Of a DNA stretch of 64,000 nt, positions 1-9,305 are shown piece by piece. Origin of the DNA: G963665545 sp963665545 (GTDB lineage Bacteria; Pseudomonadota; Gammaproteobacteria; Xanthomonadales; SZUA-36); NCBI GenBank assembly GCA_963665545.2, contig CAXXKZ010000011.1:124001-188000 (forward strand), read 5' to 3'. Both the position numbers and the translations under genes were made by a program. Numbering within the stretch: position 1 is the first letter of the stretch; every line of letters starts with the position of its first letter. The notes below the pieces were generated by a model. It was not told the origin of the DNA. It saw only the letters and a program-made list of their open reading frames with translations, and searched no databases.

Positions 1-15
1 CTTAATTCCCACGGA

Positions 16-714
16 ATGATCAATTTTCCCGTCCCCGCCCTGTTGCCTTTACTGGGCCCAATAGGGACGTTCGGTCCAATGATTGCGGCGCTCTTTCTGG
101 CTTTCAAAAAGGACGGCAAGGCCGGGTTGACTGCAATGTTCAGACGTGGCTTCAGTCTCGGTTTCAACAAGATCTGGCTGGTGGTGGCCATCGTGTTATG
201 GCCAGCACTTCACGGTATCGCCATGTTGTTGGCGATTTACCACGGCGGCAGCGCGGCACCTGAAATTCTGCTTTTCTCCCAACCCTTGATGATACTGCTG
301 CCGTTGCTGAGAACGGTTTTGCTCGGTGGCCCACTCGGCGAGGAAATGGGCTGGAGAGGCTATGCGCTGGATCGACTGCAAACGCGCTTCAACGCCCTGG
401 TGTCCAGCCTGTTTCTGGGGGTCATATGGGCTTTCTGGCATCTTCCCCTCCACTTTGCAGCAGAAGGACGTGGTATGCCCTTTCCGCTCTTCTTGCTCAT
501 TGTGGTGTCGCAGAGCCCGATTTACACTTGGCTGTACAACAATTCGAATCGCAGTCTGATCCCGGTAATTGTTTTCCACACATTGCAGAATTACCTGATA
601 TTCAACGTCTTAAATATGGATAATGGCATCACATATTTCCTGCCAGTTTTCTACTGTGCAGTGGCCCTGATTCTGGTGATCTGGAAGCCGAAGCGGCTGG
701 TCCGGAAGAGTTAA
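16..714 (+). CDS. CPBP-family intramembrane metalloprotease
   Basis: Multi-pass membrane protein with the three CPBP (Rce1/abortive-infection-type) motifs: EExxxR at residues 109-114 (GEEMGWRGY), FWHLPLH with His142 and His146, and HxxxN at His188/Asn192. These residues form the metal-dependent glutamyl protease site buried in the membrane in Rce1 homologues. Bacterial members process or immobilise peptides, but the substrate here is unknown. The frame is open to base 1, so the annotated ATG may be internal and the N-terminus may lie outside the window. No operon partner is visible. Confidence 0.8.
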   Translation: MINFPVPALLPLLGPIGTFGPMIAALFLAFKKDGKAGLTAMFRRGFSLGFNKIWLVVAIVLWPALHGIAMLLAIYHGGSAAPEILLFSQPLMILLPLLRTVLLGGPLGEEMGWRGYALDRLQTRFNALVSSLFLGVIWAFWHLPLHFAAEGRGMPFPLFLLIVVSQSPIYTWLYNNSNRSLIPVIVFHTLQNYLIFNVLNMDNGITYFLPVFYCAVALILVIWKPKRLVRKS

Positions 715-773
715 GGTATCGCGCCATGGGTTGGCGCGGGGATTGACCCGATCAGCTAGACTGTGCGCTCATT

Positions 774-986
774 ATGCGAACTGTTGACTCAAAATCCGAC
801 CCCAACGAAAGCCGCCTGGCGAAGGCAATGCGTGACTTGGCCCTATTGCGTCGGCTGCTGGCGATGACGATCTATTATTTTACCAAGGGCCGTCAATTGC
901 GTGCGGAAATTCTCCGCTGCGAATCTCTGGGAGAAATCTACTACGTGGATGATGACCCCGCAGACCCGGAACGGAGGCTGCGGTGA
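774..986 (+). CDS. Small uncharacterised protein coupled to Fe-S protein
   Basis: A 70-residue charged protein, basic in the middle (RRLLAMTIYYFTKGRQLR) and acidic toward the end. I do not recognise a family. The support for its reality is positional: its TGA overlaps the GTG start of the next gene (GTGA, 983-986), the usual arrangement of translational coupling. A role alongside the Fe-S protein is only inferred. Confidence 0.45.
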   Translation: MRTVDSKSDPNESRLAKAMRDLALLRRLLAMTIYYFTKGRQLRAEILRCESLGEIYYVDDDPADPERRLR

Positions 987-1984
987 GTGCAGCAAAGCAG
1001 GCCGCCAAATCGGGTGGGCGAATCAAACTGCATGACACCCCACCGCCGGAATACAATTTCGCCTACCATCAACAGCCAAGGTCGGGTAACGAGATCAACG
1101 GCCTGAATGAGTCCGAACCCCGCCAGGCACGTCACGTCTTTCACAGCGCCGGCAACACCCGGCTGGAGTGGCAGGCGCTGGACGATTTTTTCGGGATGAT
1201 CAGCCCCTGGTCGATTCTCCGACACGTGGTTGCCAATGCCTGGCAATTGCGCAATAGGGACGGCCGGGTCAGTCGGCAACAACGGGCTGTCGATAATCCT
1301 TCAGCCATGGCAAAAGAAATCAAGCAACGTGGGGTAGAACTGGGTGCCGAATTAATCGGCATTACCCGCTTGACCGAAGATGCGCTTTACGAAGGAAAGT
1401 CTCTTCCCTTCAATACAGCAATTTGTATTGGCCTGTCCATGGACCGGGAACAAATGGCTCATGTACCTCATGAAGCCGCTGGCATTGAGGTCATGCGGGC
1501 ATATCGGGTGATATCTCGTATCGCCGTGAAGTTGTCTCAACAGATCAGGCGGATGGGTTGGCCGGCGCGGGCCTATGGCAACCCCAACAGCACCGACATT
1601 CTGCACATTCCCCTGGCAACCAAAGCGGGCTTGGGCGAGTTGGGCAAGCATGGCTCCATGATCAGCAAGGAGTTCGGCTCCAATTTCCGCCTGGCGGCCG
1701 TGCTGACAAACTTGCCACTGGACACCGACGAGGCCGTTGATATCGGCGTGCAAGACCTGTGCCTGAGCTGCAAACGCTGCGTGGTGGATTGCCCTCCAGA
1801 TGCCATCTATAACGAAAAACAACTGGTCCGCGGCGAATACAAATGGTACGTAAACTTCGACAAATGCATACCGTACTTCGTCAAGACCGATGGCTGCGCA
1901 ATCTGCATCCAGGTCTGCCCCTGGTCAGTGCCGGGGCGCGGACCATCGCTGTCTGAAAAACTTCTGGCCAAGCGCAACCCTTGA
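983..1984 (+). CDS. Reductive-dehalogenase/QueG-like 4Fe-4S double-cluster protein
   Basis: Starts at GTG preceded by a good GGAGG site (973-977). The 333-residue protein ends in a bacterial ferredoxin module: Cys260-x2-Cys263-x2-Cys266-x3-Cys270-Pro, then Cys295 and Cys305-x2-Cys308-x3-Cys312-Pro, giving eight ligands for two [4Fe-4S] clusters. The region before it (residues about 105-250, with GAELIGITRL and an HIPLATKAGLGELGKHG stretch) resembles the catalytic core of epoxyqueuosine reductase and reductive dehalogenases, which bind cobalamin. No Tat signal is visible, so the protein is probably cytosolic. True QueG is unlikely because no queuosine context is seen. Substrate unknown. Confidence 0.7.
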   Translation: MSAAKQAAKSGGRIKLHDTPPPEYNFAYHQQPRSGNEINGLNESEPRQARHVFHSAGNTRLEWQALDDFFGMISPWSILRHVVANAWQLRNRDGRVSRQQRAVDNPSAMAKEIKQRGVELGAELIGITRLTEDALYEGKSLPFNTAICIGLSMDREQMAHVPHEAAGIEVMRAYRVISRIAVKLSQQIRRMGWPARAYGNPNSTDILHIPLATKAGLGELGKHGSMISKEFGSNFRLAAVLTNLPLDTDEAVDIGVQDLCLSCKRCVVDCPPDAIYNEKQLVRGEYKWYVNFDKCIPYFVKTDGCAICIQVCPWSVPGRGPSLSEKLLAKRNP

Positions 1985-2116
1985 GTCGCCGCAGAACCAA
2001 TCTGCACAACCACACAACAAAGGAGCCGCAGGCGACCCGCCGGCCCTGGTTGGGTAAGTCGAGCATAGCGAGCGGTACCAGAGGGGCCAGGCGCCTTTGC
2101 ATGCCGTCGAGCGCAG

Positions 2117-2136
2117 CCGCCTTCCGCCGAAGGCGG
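2117..2136. repeat. Hairpin in the 1985-2201 intergenic region
   Basis: Perfect 8 bp stem CCGCCTTC / GAAGGCGG with a 4-base loop. About 10 bases downstream lies AGGGAAGCGAGACTCC, which is the reverse complement of a short motif (GAGTSTCGCTTCCCT) recurring at 16152, 36593 and 36745. The rest of this 217 bp gap shows no convincing gene. A 74-residue ORF covers it but has no start signal or family resemblance. Confidence 0.5.
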
Positions 2137-2201
2137 GAGCAGGGAAGCGAGACTCCTTTTCGTTTGAAGCAAGGGCTTGAACAGGCAGGTACAATTCGCC
2201 C

Positions 2202-3236
2202 GTGAATTTAACCAGCGACAACAGAACAGCCATCGCCCCTGAGATACTCGAGGGAATCAGTCGCGCCAATATCGGCTCCGCTGACGCCTATGGTGCTGAC
2301 TCACTGACCACCGGCCTGAAAGATAAATTCTCAGAAATTTTTGAGCGGGAAGTCTGGTGGTACCCGGTCTCGACCGGGACCGCGGCTAACGCACTGTGTA
2401 TCGGACAGGCCACGCCATCAAGCGGCGCCACTCTGTGCCACGAAACCTCACATCTTTATGCCGAGGAGTGCGGCGCAGCAGAGCTTTTCAGTGGCGCCCC
2501 CATGATTCCGATCGGTGGCGAGATGGGCAAAATAGCGATTGATCAGTTGTCATCCGTGATTGGCAATTCGGCAATCCGTCCGACCGTACTGAGCATCACC
2601 CAGCCGACCGAATTCGGCACCGTATATGCTTTGGACGAACTTGCAGCCTTATCCAGCATGGCCCAGGACGCCGGGCTGCGGGTTCATATCGATGGCGCGC
2701 GATTCAGCAACGCATTGGTACATCTCGATTGCTCGCCCGCGGAGGCAACCTGGCGCTGCGGTGTCGACCTGATGGCATTTGGAGCGACCAAAAATGGCGC
2801 CATGTGTGCTGAAGCCGTCATCATATTTAACCCGTCTTTAGTGGATGGCATCGACGACAATCTGAAGAGAAGCGGCCATCTGTTCAGCAAGGCACGCTTT
2901 ATGTCTGCACAGTTCGCCGCCTACCTGGAAAATGACCTGTGGCTGAAGCTGGCCGCCAATGCCAACAGAATGGCTCGCAGATTGGCGAGAAGACTCGATG
3001 AATTCGATTCGATGAAGCTGGCGTTTCCAGTGCAGGTCAATGAAGTCTTCGTTCAGATGCCCCGCATGTTGGCGCAAAATTTACACGACATCGGCATTGA
3101 ACTTGAAGGTTTCGCTGAGCTCGAGATCTATCGATTCGTTACTTCCCATGCAACGACATCTGTACAAATCGACGATGTCTGTAATGACAGGATCGCACCG
3201 ATCGTGGCACTTTTCGAACAGGTCAGATTGAGCTGA
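2202..3236 (+). CDS. Low-specificity threonine aldolase-like PLP enzyme
   Basis: Fold-type I PLP enzyme of the beta-eliminating lyase/threonine aldolase family. Known reaction: L-threonine or L-allo-threonine to glycine plus acetaldehyde. Visible motifs are STGTAANAL near residue 58, HIDGARF (His162, Asp164, Arg167) and FGATKNG with Lys197 as the PLP-binding lysine. The 344-residue length is normal. Start is GTG at 2202. The usual N-terminal family segment is slightly abbreviated. The gene is convergent with the SDR gene, 24 bp apart. Related enzymes act on other beta-hydroxy amino acids, so substrate preference is open. Confidence 0.8.
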   Translation: MNLTSDNRTAIAPEILEGISRANIGSADAYGADSLTTGLKDKFSEIFEREVWWYPVSTGTAANALCIGQATPSSGATLCHETSHLYAEECGAAELFSGAPMIPIGGEMGKIAIDQLSSVIGNSAIRPTVLSITQPTEFGTVYALDELAALSSMAQDAGLRVHIDGARFSNALVHLDCSPAEATWRCGVDLMAFGATKNGAMCAEAVIIFNPSLVDGIDDNLKRSGHLFSKARFMSAQFAAYLENDLWLKLAANANRMARRLARRLDEFDSMKLAFPVQVNEVFVQMPRMLAQNLHDIGIELEGFAELEIYRFVTSHATTSVQIDDVCNDRIAPIVALFEQVRLS

Positions 3237-3260
3237 CTCCAAATATCCTGACCGCAGCTA

Positions 3261-4031
3261 TTATCCGATGCCTGTAGAGACACCTTCATCCATGACCAGC
3301 AGTGCGCCGTGCATGGCGCGTGCTTCTTCCGAGGCCAGAAACAGAATCAAACGCGCCAATTCCTCAGGCTCGGAGAAGGTCGTGTTGGACGGTGTAATGG
3401 CTTTGAATCCCTCGTAATAGTCGCGCTTTTCAGGGCTGGTGCGGACCTCGATATTCATCGGCGTGGCTGTGTTGCCTGGAGCAATGGCGTTAATATTAAT
3501 GTCGAACGGCGCCAGCTCGCGGGCCAGCGCCTTGGTCATCTGTGCGATCGCGGCCTTGGTGGCGCAATAGAGGCTGCGTTCCCTGACCCCGGTCAGCGCC
3601 GCGACCGAAGACAGATTGACGATCTTGCCGCTTCGACGTTCCTGCATTCGCGGCGCCATGGCGTTGATCGTGTTAAAGCTCCCCTTGAGATTGATGTCGA
3701 CCATACGGTCCAGTTCATCAACCGTGGTCGCACCGATGGGGGTGGGGTAGTAAACACCCGCCGAATTGACCAGGATGTCGATCGGGCCCAGTTCCGCCTC
3801 TGCCTGGTCCAGCACCGATGTCACTGCACCCGCATCGCGTACATCCAATACGCAGGGCCAGGCGCGGCCCCCGGCGAGGGATATTTCCCCTGCGACTGCT
3901 TCAGCCTTGGCCAGATTGCCACTGGCGACCACGGCAACCAAAGCGCCCTCAGCGGCAAAAAGTCTCGCGGCAGCGGCACCGATCCCCGATGAACTGCCGG
4001 TAATGAACGCAACTTTGTTTTCAAATCTCAT
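3261..4031 (-). CDS. SDR-family NAD(P)-dependent oxidoreductase
   Basis: Classical short-chain dehydrogenase of 256 residues. It has the nucleotide-binding TGxxxGIG motif at 11-18, the NSAG motif at 89-92, a catalytic Ser141/142 and the YxxxK pair Tyr155/Lys159. It lies 31 bp downstream of hyuB on the same strand, so it is probably the last gene of a hyuA-hyuB-SDR transcript. By context it would oxidise or reduce an alcohol/ketone intermediate of the compound handled by HyuAB. A FabG-like housekeeping role is unlikely because no fatty acid genes are nearby. Confidence 0.8.
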   Translation of the reverse strand: MRFENKVAFITGSSSGIGAAAARLFAAEGALVAVVASGNLAKAEAVAGEISLAGGRAWPCVLDVRDAGAVTSVLDQAEAELGPIDILVNSAGVYYPTPIGATTVDELDRMVDINLKGSFNTINAMAPRMQERRSGKIVNLSSVAALTGVRERSLYCATKAAIAQMTKALARELAPFDININAIAPGNTATPMNIEVRTSPEKRDYYEGFKAITPSNTTFSEPEELARLILFLASEEARAMHGALLVMDEGVSTGIG

Positions 4032-4062
4032 TTCCTATCTCGACTCTGCTCGTTTAACGCAA

Positions 4063-5835
4063 TCAACCGGCCCGACGCAATGCGGCGGTAGCGGCTTCGT
4101 CAATGACACCGTCAGATGTTAACGCGACACCGTAGACTTCCCGCGCATATTCCCTCGTGATCAGCCCTTCGGCCGCATCCAGTGCGACCGACTCGGGGGT
4201 GCGCAGCGTGGGTGGACCGTAGCCGCCACCACCGGTGGTTATCGCGACGATATGCTGGCCATCTTCAATCGTGATCTGGGCGCAGGCCGGCAGTGGCTCT
4301 TTTGAGCTATCCGGGTGCAGCAGGTACTGATCTGCGCATCCGCCGCTTTGACCCCCGCGCGCGCCTTTGGGGCCATTCGTTACGCCGTCACTGACATAGC
4401 CCACATCCATCGGCCCGCCGACCGGGCCAAACTCGATATAGGCGCAGTTGGCCCCGACCTGCTGACCTGCCCCGGCCGTGTCGGCCAGTATGTGGCGATC
4501 GTAGACCAAAATCGGTTGATAAAGCTCTGCCAGCTCGACGCTGTCCAGAAAGCACATGCCGCCGTTACCGACATGGCCGGTGGTGACCCAGGCATCAGCG
4601 AATGGCGAGGCTGCACCGGCCGTAAAGCCCAGGAATACCTGATTGACATAGGGTTCGCCATTGCGCGGATCAACGCCGGATATGACGCCTGCCGAAGGTG
4701 CGATCACCGCACCGACTTCAGCCATGCCTGCGCCCTCGGAGATCTCGGCAATCGCCATTTGCGTCGAATTGGCTACCCGATCCGCCACATTGGTTGTCGC
4801 TACCGAGCAACTGGTCGGGTGGCTGGGTATGCCACAGACGCTGTTTTCCCTCAGCCTGATGTCAATACGCCGAAAGCTGCCGGCATTTTTTGGCACAGTG
4901 TGATCGATGCTGTTGAACACACCTACCATTGCCGCCGTCTCAGCGCAGGCCTGGCTCAAGTTGAGACCGCAGGGCAGAGCCTCGGGATTATCACGCAGAT
5001 CCACCTCAATGCGCGCGGCTGCAGAGTCAATGGAGACCGTAGACGTAATGCGAATGCCCTCCTCCGGAGTCCCGGGGAAGTGGTCGTGGGTGCTTGAGGC
5101 CGATTGAGTGCCGCTTTGCAGCCTGCCAATGGCCTCGATCATTCTATTTTCGGAGTAATCGAACCACTGGCGGACAAATTGTTCCAGCAGCGGCCAACCG
5201 ACTTCCCCGATAAGCCCCACCAACTCACGCTCGCCGATTCGGCATGATCCGACCATGGCCAGGTAGTCACCACGCCACTGGCCTGGCACCCGAATGCGCA
5301 TTTCGCACATGCGGACAAAGTCCATGTTGTCTTCGAAATTGTCCTGCACCTTGACCGAAGGAAATATCAGGGCGCCTTCTTCGTAAACATCCACTGCGGC
5401 GCCGTGATAGGTGGTTGGAATGGAATTACCAATATCCGCCTGGTGGGCTTTGGCCAACACGGTAAATCGATGGTCACCGGCATCGTCGATAACCGGCACA
5501 AGCAGGGTGTGATCGGCCGGATGGGAACAGCCGTGATAAGGCGAGTTGTTCATGAAGGCGTCACCCCGTTGGAAATCAGGGTGAAACTCTTTCATCACTC
5601 GCGCCATGTGGTCGGCCCCGGACAACACGTGGATGGGCAGGCTGTCGGCAGTGGCAATCAACCTGCAATCGGCCGTGACGATGCAGCAGGAAAAATCCTT
5701 GGCACGATTAAGTACGCCAGAGCGGCCGGTTCGCATCAGCGTATTGGCCATTTTTTGCGCAATTCCTTCCAGCCGGTTGTTCAGGATCGCAAGTTGAGCC
5801 CCGTTGAGCGGCTTGATTTCTGTATTGTCAGTCAT
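4063..5835 (-). CDS. hyuB: Hydantoinase/oxoprolinase B-type subunit
   Basis: About 590 residues matching the HyuB/N-methylhydantoinase B/acetone carboxylase alpha family. Conserved stretches include GAQLAILNNRLEGIAQKM near the N-terminus, PIHVLSGADHM and NNSPYHGCSHPADHTLLVP. The ATG at 5833-5835 overlaps the hyuA TGA (ATGA) and is preceded by AGGAAT, so it is preferred over an in-frame start 18 bases upstream. With HyuA it forms an ATP-dependent amidohydrolase that opens cyclic amides such as hydantoins or 5-oxoproline. Which substrate is used cannot be read from sequence. Confidence 0.85.
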   Translation of the reverse strand: MTDNTEIKPLNGAQLAILNNRLEGIAQKMANTLMRTGRSGVLNRAKDFSCCIVTADCRLIATADSLPIHVLSGADHMARVMKEFHPDFQRGDAFMNNSPYHGCSHPADHTLLVPVIDDAGDHRFTVLAKAHQADIGNSIPTTYHGAAVDVYEEGALIFPSVKVQDNFEDNMDFVRMCEMRIRVPGQWRGDYLAMVGSCRIGERELVGLIGEVGWPLLEQFVRQWFDYSENRMIEAIGRLQSGTQSASSTHDHFPGTPEEGIRITSTVSIDSAAARIEVDLRDNPEALPCGLNLSQACAETAAMVGVFNSIDHTVPKNAGSFRRIDIRLRENSVCGIPSHPTSCSVATTNVADRVANSTQMAIAEISEGAGMAEVGAVIAPSAGVISGVDPRNGEPYVNQVFLGFTAGAASPFADAWVTTGHVGNGGMCFLDSVELAELYQPILVYDRHILADTAGAGQQVGANCAYIEFGPVGGPMDVGYVSDGVTNGPKGARGGQSGGCADQYLLHPDSSKEPLPACAQITIEDGQHIVAITTGGGGYGPPTLRTPESVALDAAEGLITREYAREVYGVALTSDGVIDEAATAALRRAG

Positions 5836-7913
5836 ATTCCTGATTCGCCCCAAGGCGTGATCGCCAGATTGCCGTCGCCATTCATGCGCGCGCCCGCACC
5901 CGGGTTGATCACCACCGTGGTGAATTCGTTTTCAATAATGGCGGGGCCCTTCACCCGCTGGTTCAGCTTCATCTCGCCAAACTGAAACACCGGCGCATCG
6001 ACCCGCCCCAACTCGTCGAAAAAGATTGAGCGCAAGTTCTGCTTGCCGCGCCGCGTTGCGGCAAAACGCATCCGCCCGGCGCTGGATGCACGCAGTGGAC
6101 AGCGCACAGTGGCCAGCCAGCTGACGATTTCAATATCAGAATCGGGGTCGTTTACCGCAAACAGCGAAAGATGTTCCTGGTGAAAAATATCGGCGAACGC
6201 CTCGATATCCGCCTTGCCATTGAAACGGGAAAACGGCAGCGGCACCTCGATGTCCCATACCTGATTCTTGTAGCGGGCTTCCACCCGGTACTCAATACTG
6301 CTGTCAATGGCAGCTGCACCCGGGCCGTCGATAAATGCCTGGCACTGGGTTTCCAGCGTCCCAAGCGCTGCATTGGCGCCTGCCAGGTCGAAGGACTGGA
6401 GGGTAGTGAAAAATAACTGTCGGTACTCATTTCGCAAATCGGAAATCAACGCTCCGGTTGCGCTCATGACCGGACCTGCCTCGGGAATCAGGAGTTCCGG
6501 GCAACCCAGCCGGCGTGCGATCAGCACCGAATTCAGGCCCGCTGCACCGCCGCCACCAATCAGAATGGCTTGCGAGGGATCGATGCCCTGATTGACGGTG
6601 ATTTCCTCGATCGCGCGCACCATGTTTTCGGTGGCGATGGTAATAATCGCGGAAGCAGCTTCCTCCAGGCTGACGTTCATCGGATCAGCCACGTCCCGCT
6701 GGATCACCGCGCTTGACGCATCGGTATCGAGGGCCATCTCGCCGCCGAGGAAAAAATCCGGGTCGATGTAGCCCAGCACCATGCTGGCGTCGGTCACTGT
6801 CGCCCGGTCTCCGCCGCGCTGATAACAAGCCGGACCGGGATCGGCCCCTGCACTCTGCGGGCCCACGTGCAAGACACCGCCGGCGTCGATCCAGGCGATA
6901 GATCCGCCACCGGCGCCGACGCTTTTTACATCCACTGATGGAAAACCGGCCATGTGGCCAATGAAAGGACGTCCGATCCACATTTCCCTGGCGAAGGGAA
7001 TTCGCCCCTGACGTACCAGGCTGACATCATAGGTGGTGCCACCGGTATCAGCGACAATGGTGTTTTTTAGCGTGGATGCTCGGGAGGCAAAAAAATCGCC
7101 GGCCAGCGGTGCCGTCGACGGGCCCGAATTGATGACCCGGATCGGCGCCTCGGCCACGTCATCGATATCCATCATGCCGCCCTGGGACGTCAGCATTAGC
7201 ACCCGGCCATCAAAACCGGCCTGCCGCAGCCGGCCGGTCAAGTCGTTCAGGTACCGACTCATCGTCGGCTTGAGCGAGGCGTCGATCGCCGTCGATGAAG
7301 CGCGACGAAATTCACGGATAACAGGGTTAAGCTGATGCGATATCGACACCGGCACACCAGGCAAATGCTCTGCCAGTAACTCGGCAACCCGGGTCTCATG
7401 TGCATTGTTGCTGATCGACCAGATCAGGCAAACCGCTACAGCTTCAATATGCTGCGCTTTGAGCGACTCTATGATGTCAAGCACGGCCGCCTCATCAAGT
7501 GCTATCAGAACTGCCCCAGCGCAGTCAATGCGTCCCGGTACCTCGTAGGTCAGGCGTCGTGGCACATAGGGTGCAGGGTAGGGAACGGTGTGGTTAAAAG
7601 GCTCGAGCCGCCCGCCTTCGCGGAAATAGAGAATGTCCTTATGACCCTGGGTGGTGAGCAAGGCTGTCTTGGCAGTGCTGCCTGTGATGACCGCATTGAT
7701 GGCGTGGGTGGTGCCGTGGATGAACGAGTCCGCAACCGCCAGATACTCGTCCAGCGGTGCCTGAGCCGCCTCGGCCGCTTTGGCCAGGACAGCCAGAACG
7801 CCCGCCGGCGGGTCCCCTGGGACGGTCTCGGCCTTGAACATGCTCCAACTGCCGTCATCATGTTCCACCACAAGGTCGGTAAACGTACCCCCGGTGTCAC
7901 AGGCGAATCGCAC
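5832..7913 (-). CDS. hyuA: Hydantoinase/oxoprolinase A-type ATPase subunit
   Basis: 693 residues beginning with the family hallmark DTGGTFTDLV. A second phosphate-binding DTGGTTYDVSLV lies mid-protein and GGGGAAGLN follows, as in the actin-like ATPase fold of HyuA/N-methylhydantoinase A/AcxA. GTG start with GGAAA about 7 bases upstream. First gene of hyuA-hyuB-SDR, read divergently from the NCS1 permease across a 105 bp gap that must hold both promoters. Acetone carboxylase is unlikely because the small gamma subunit is absent. Confidence 0.87.
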   Translation of the reverse strand: MRFACDTGGTFTDLVVEHDDGSWSMFKAETVPGDPPAGVLAVLAKAAEAAQAPLDEYLAVADSFIHGTTHAINAVITGSTAKTALLTTQGHKDILYFREGGRLEPFNHTVPYPAPYVPRRLTYEVPGRIDCAGAVLIALDEAAVLDIIESLKAQHIEAVAVCLIWSISNNAHETRVAELLAEHLPGVPVSISHQLNPVIREFRRASSTAIDASLKPTMSRYLNDLTGRLRQAGFDGRVLMLTSQGGMMDIDDVAEAPIRVINSGPSTAPLAGDFFASRASTLKNTIVADTGGTTYDVSLVRQGRIPFAREMWIGRPFIGHMAGFPSVDVKSVGAGGGSIAWIDAGGVLHVGPQSAGADPGPACYQRGGDRATVTDASMVLGYIDPDFFLGGEMALDTDASSAVIQRDVADPMNVSLEEAASAIITIATENMVRAIEEITVNQGIDPSQAILIGGGGAAGLNSVLIARRLGCPELLIPEAGPVMSATGALISDLRNEYRQLFFTTLQSFDLAGANAALGTLETQCQAFIDGPGAAAIDSSIEYRVEARYKNQVWDIEVPLPFSRFNGKADIEAFADIFHQEHLSLFAVNDPDSDIEIVSWLATVRCPLRASSAGRMRFAATRRGKQNLRSIFFDELGRVDAPVFQFGEMKLNQRVKGPAIIENEFTTVVINPGAGARMNGDGNLAITPWGESGI

Positions 7914-8018
7914 TTACAATTTCCTCATGCACGCAGATTACTTGATTTGGCGGCAAACTGTGAGACCCCATTGACTTTGAGATCATTTAAAGTCTGAATA
8001 GCGATTGCTCAGCAGCGT

Positions 8019-9305
8019 ATGGCCAAAGGCATGCCCCGACTCGAAGAACTGGTTGAAGACTATTCCCGCCACCAGGTGCCCGACCAGAAAACGGTCAGTG
8101 GTCTGCGCATCGCGTTGATCATTATTGGCGTGGCCATCACCGTGCCAGCGTTTGTGGTGGGCAGTGAGGTTGGGCTGGCCATCGGTGCCTGGCCAGCGAT
8201 TTCAGCGTTTTTTCTGGGTGGCGCCTGCCTTGCCATTATTGCCGGATCGGCTGGTGTGGTCGGAGCGCGTACGCGCTATTCCACTGCAATGATCATTCAG
8301 TCCACTTTTGGGATGCAGGGCGCCATATTTGTTAACGTTGTTCTGGGCATTACCTGGCTGGGCTGGTTTGCAGTTATCGCAGCATTCTTTGGACGCGCGC
8401 TCGCAGGAGGATTTGAATCGTTTGGTTGGGGCACGATCCCGGAGGGGCTCGGCACCGCCATCGGCTCCGTGCTGATGGTGTTGGTCACCATTTTCGGTTT
8501 CAAGGCACTGGACAAATTATCCATGGCCGCCGTGCCGGTGATGGCGGCATTCCTGGGCCTGATCGTGTACCTGAGCGCAGGGGATCGCGGCCTGACTGAA
8601 ATTTTTGCCCGGCCCGGGGCCGACGAAGGATCCATGACTCTGGGACCCGCGGCATCGTTGATTGTCGGCACCTTTATTGTCGGCGCGACGATGTTTCCCG
8701 ATCTGTGCCGGTATGCACGCAGCGGGGGGCATGCGGCAATGGGTGCAGCGCTGTCATTCGCAATCGGTTTTCCGTTTGTTTTGACTTTTGCAGCGCTGCC
8801 CAGCATTGCCACCTCAGAGGCGGATCTTATGGAGATCATTACCGCCTTGGGCATGGCAGTATCGGGCGTCACCATGCTGGTGTTCGCCACCTGGACCACC
8901 AATTCCTATAACCTGTATAGCGCCACGCTGGCATTCGCACCGATTTTTAAACGCGTCGAACGCTGGGTTCTGGTTATTGCCATCAGCGTTCTGGGCACCG
9001 CCATCGCCCTGATGGGTGTACTCGATCACTTCATGCGATGGGTGGGTTTCCTGGCCATTGCCGTGCCACCCGTTGCCGGTGTTTACATCACCGATTTCCT
9101 GATTTTTGGTCGCCACCGGCGTGACCGGGACGGCGGCCAGACAGGTGGCATTTCCTGGGCAGCATTTATGGCCTGGGCGACTGGCGTCAGTGTCGCCCAA
9201 CTGGCCAGCCTGGACCTGATCAGCCTCACAGCAATGCCCGCCGTTGACGGCATTTTGGCGGCAACGATAAGCTATGCAATCATTAGGAAAATCTGGCCCA
9301 GATGA
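8019..9305 (+). CDS. NCS1-family purine/pyrimidine/hydantoin permease
   Basis: 428-residue polytopic protein with about 12 hydrophobic segments, resembling CodB-type members of the nucleobase:cation symporter-1 family. N-terminal cue: LEELVEDYSRHQVPDQKTVSG followed by a helix with GVAITVPAFVVGSEVG. NCS1 transporters carry cytosine, allantoin, hydantoins or related rings with Na+ or H+. Its stop overlaps the glcB start (ATGA at 9302-9305) and it diverges from hyuA, so a hydantoin- or ureide-type substrate is the best inference. Cytosine cannot be excluded. Confidence 0.8.
   Translation: MAKGMPRLEELVEDYSRHQVPDQKTVSGLRIALIIIGVAITVPAFVVGSEVGLAIGAWPAISAFFLGGACLAIIAGSAGVVGARTRYSTAMIIQSTFGMQGAIFVNVVLGITWLGWFAVIAAFFGRALAGGFESFGWGTIPEGLGTAIGSVLMVLVTIFGFKALDKLSMAAVPVMAAFLGLIVYLSAGDRGLTEIFARPGADEGSMTLGPAASLIVGTFIVGATMFPDLCRYARSGGHAAMGAALSFAIGFPFVLTFAALPSIATSEADLMEIITALGMAVSGVTMLVFATWTTNSYNLYSATLAFAPIFKRVERWVLVIAISVLGTAIALMGVLDHFMRWVGFLAIAVPPVAGVYITDFLIFGRHRRDRDGGQTGGISWAAFMAWATGVSVAQLASLDLISLTAMPAVDGILAATISYAIIRKIWPR

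Noticed and set aside
1981..2205. 74-residue ORF between the Fe-S and aldolase genes
   Set aside because: Runs through hairpin repeats, with no recognisable protein features.
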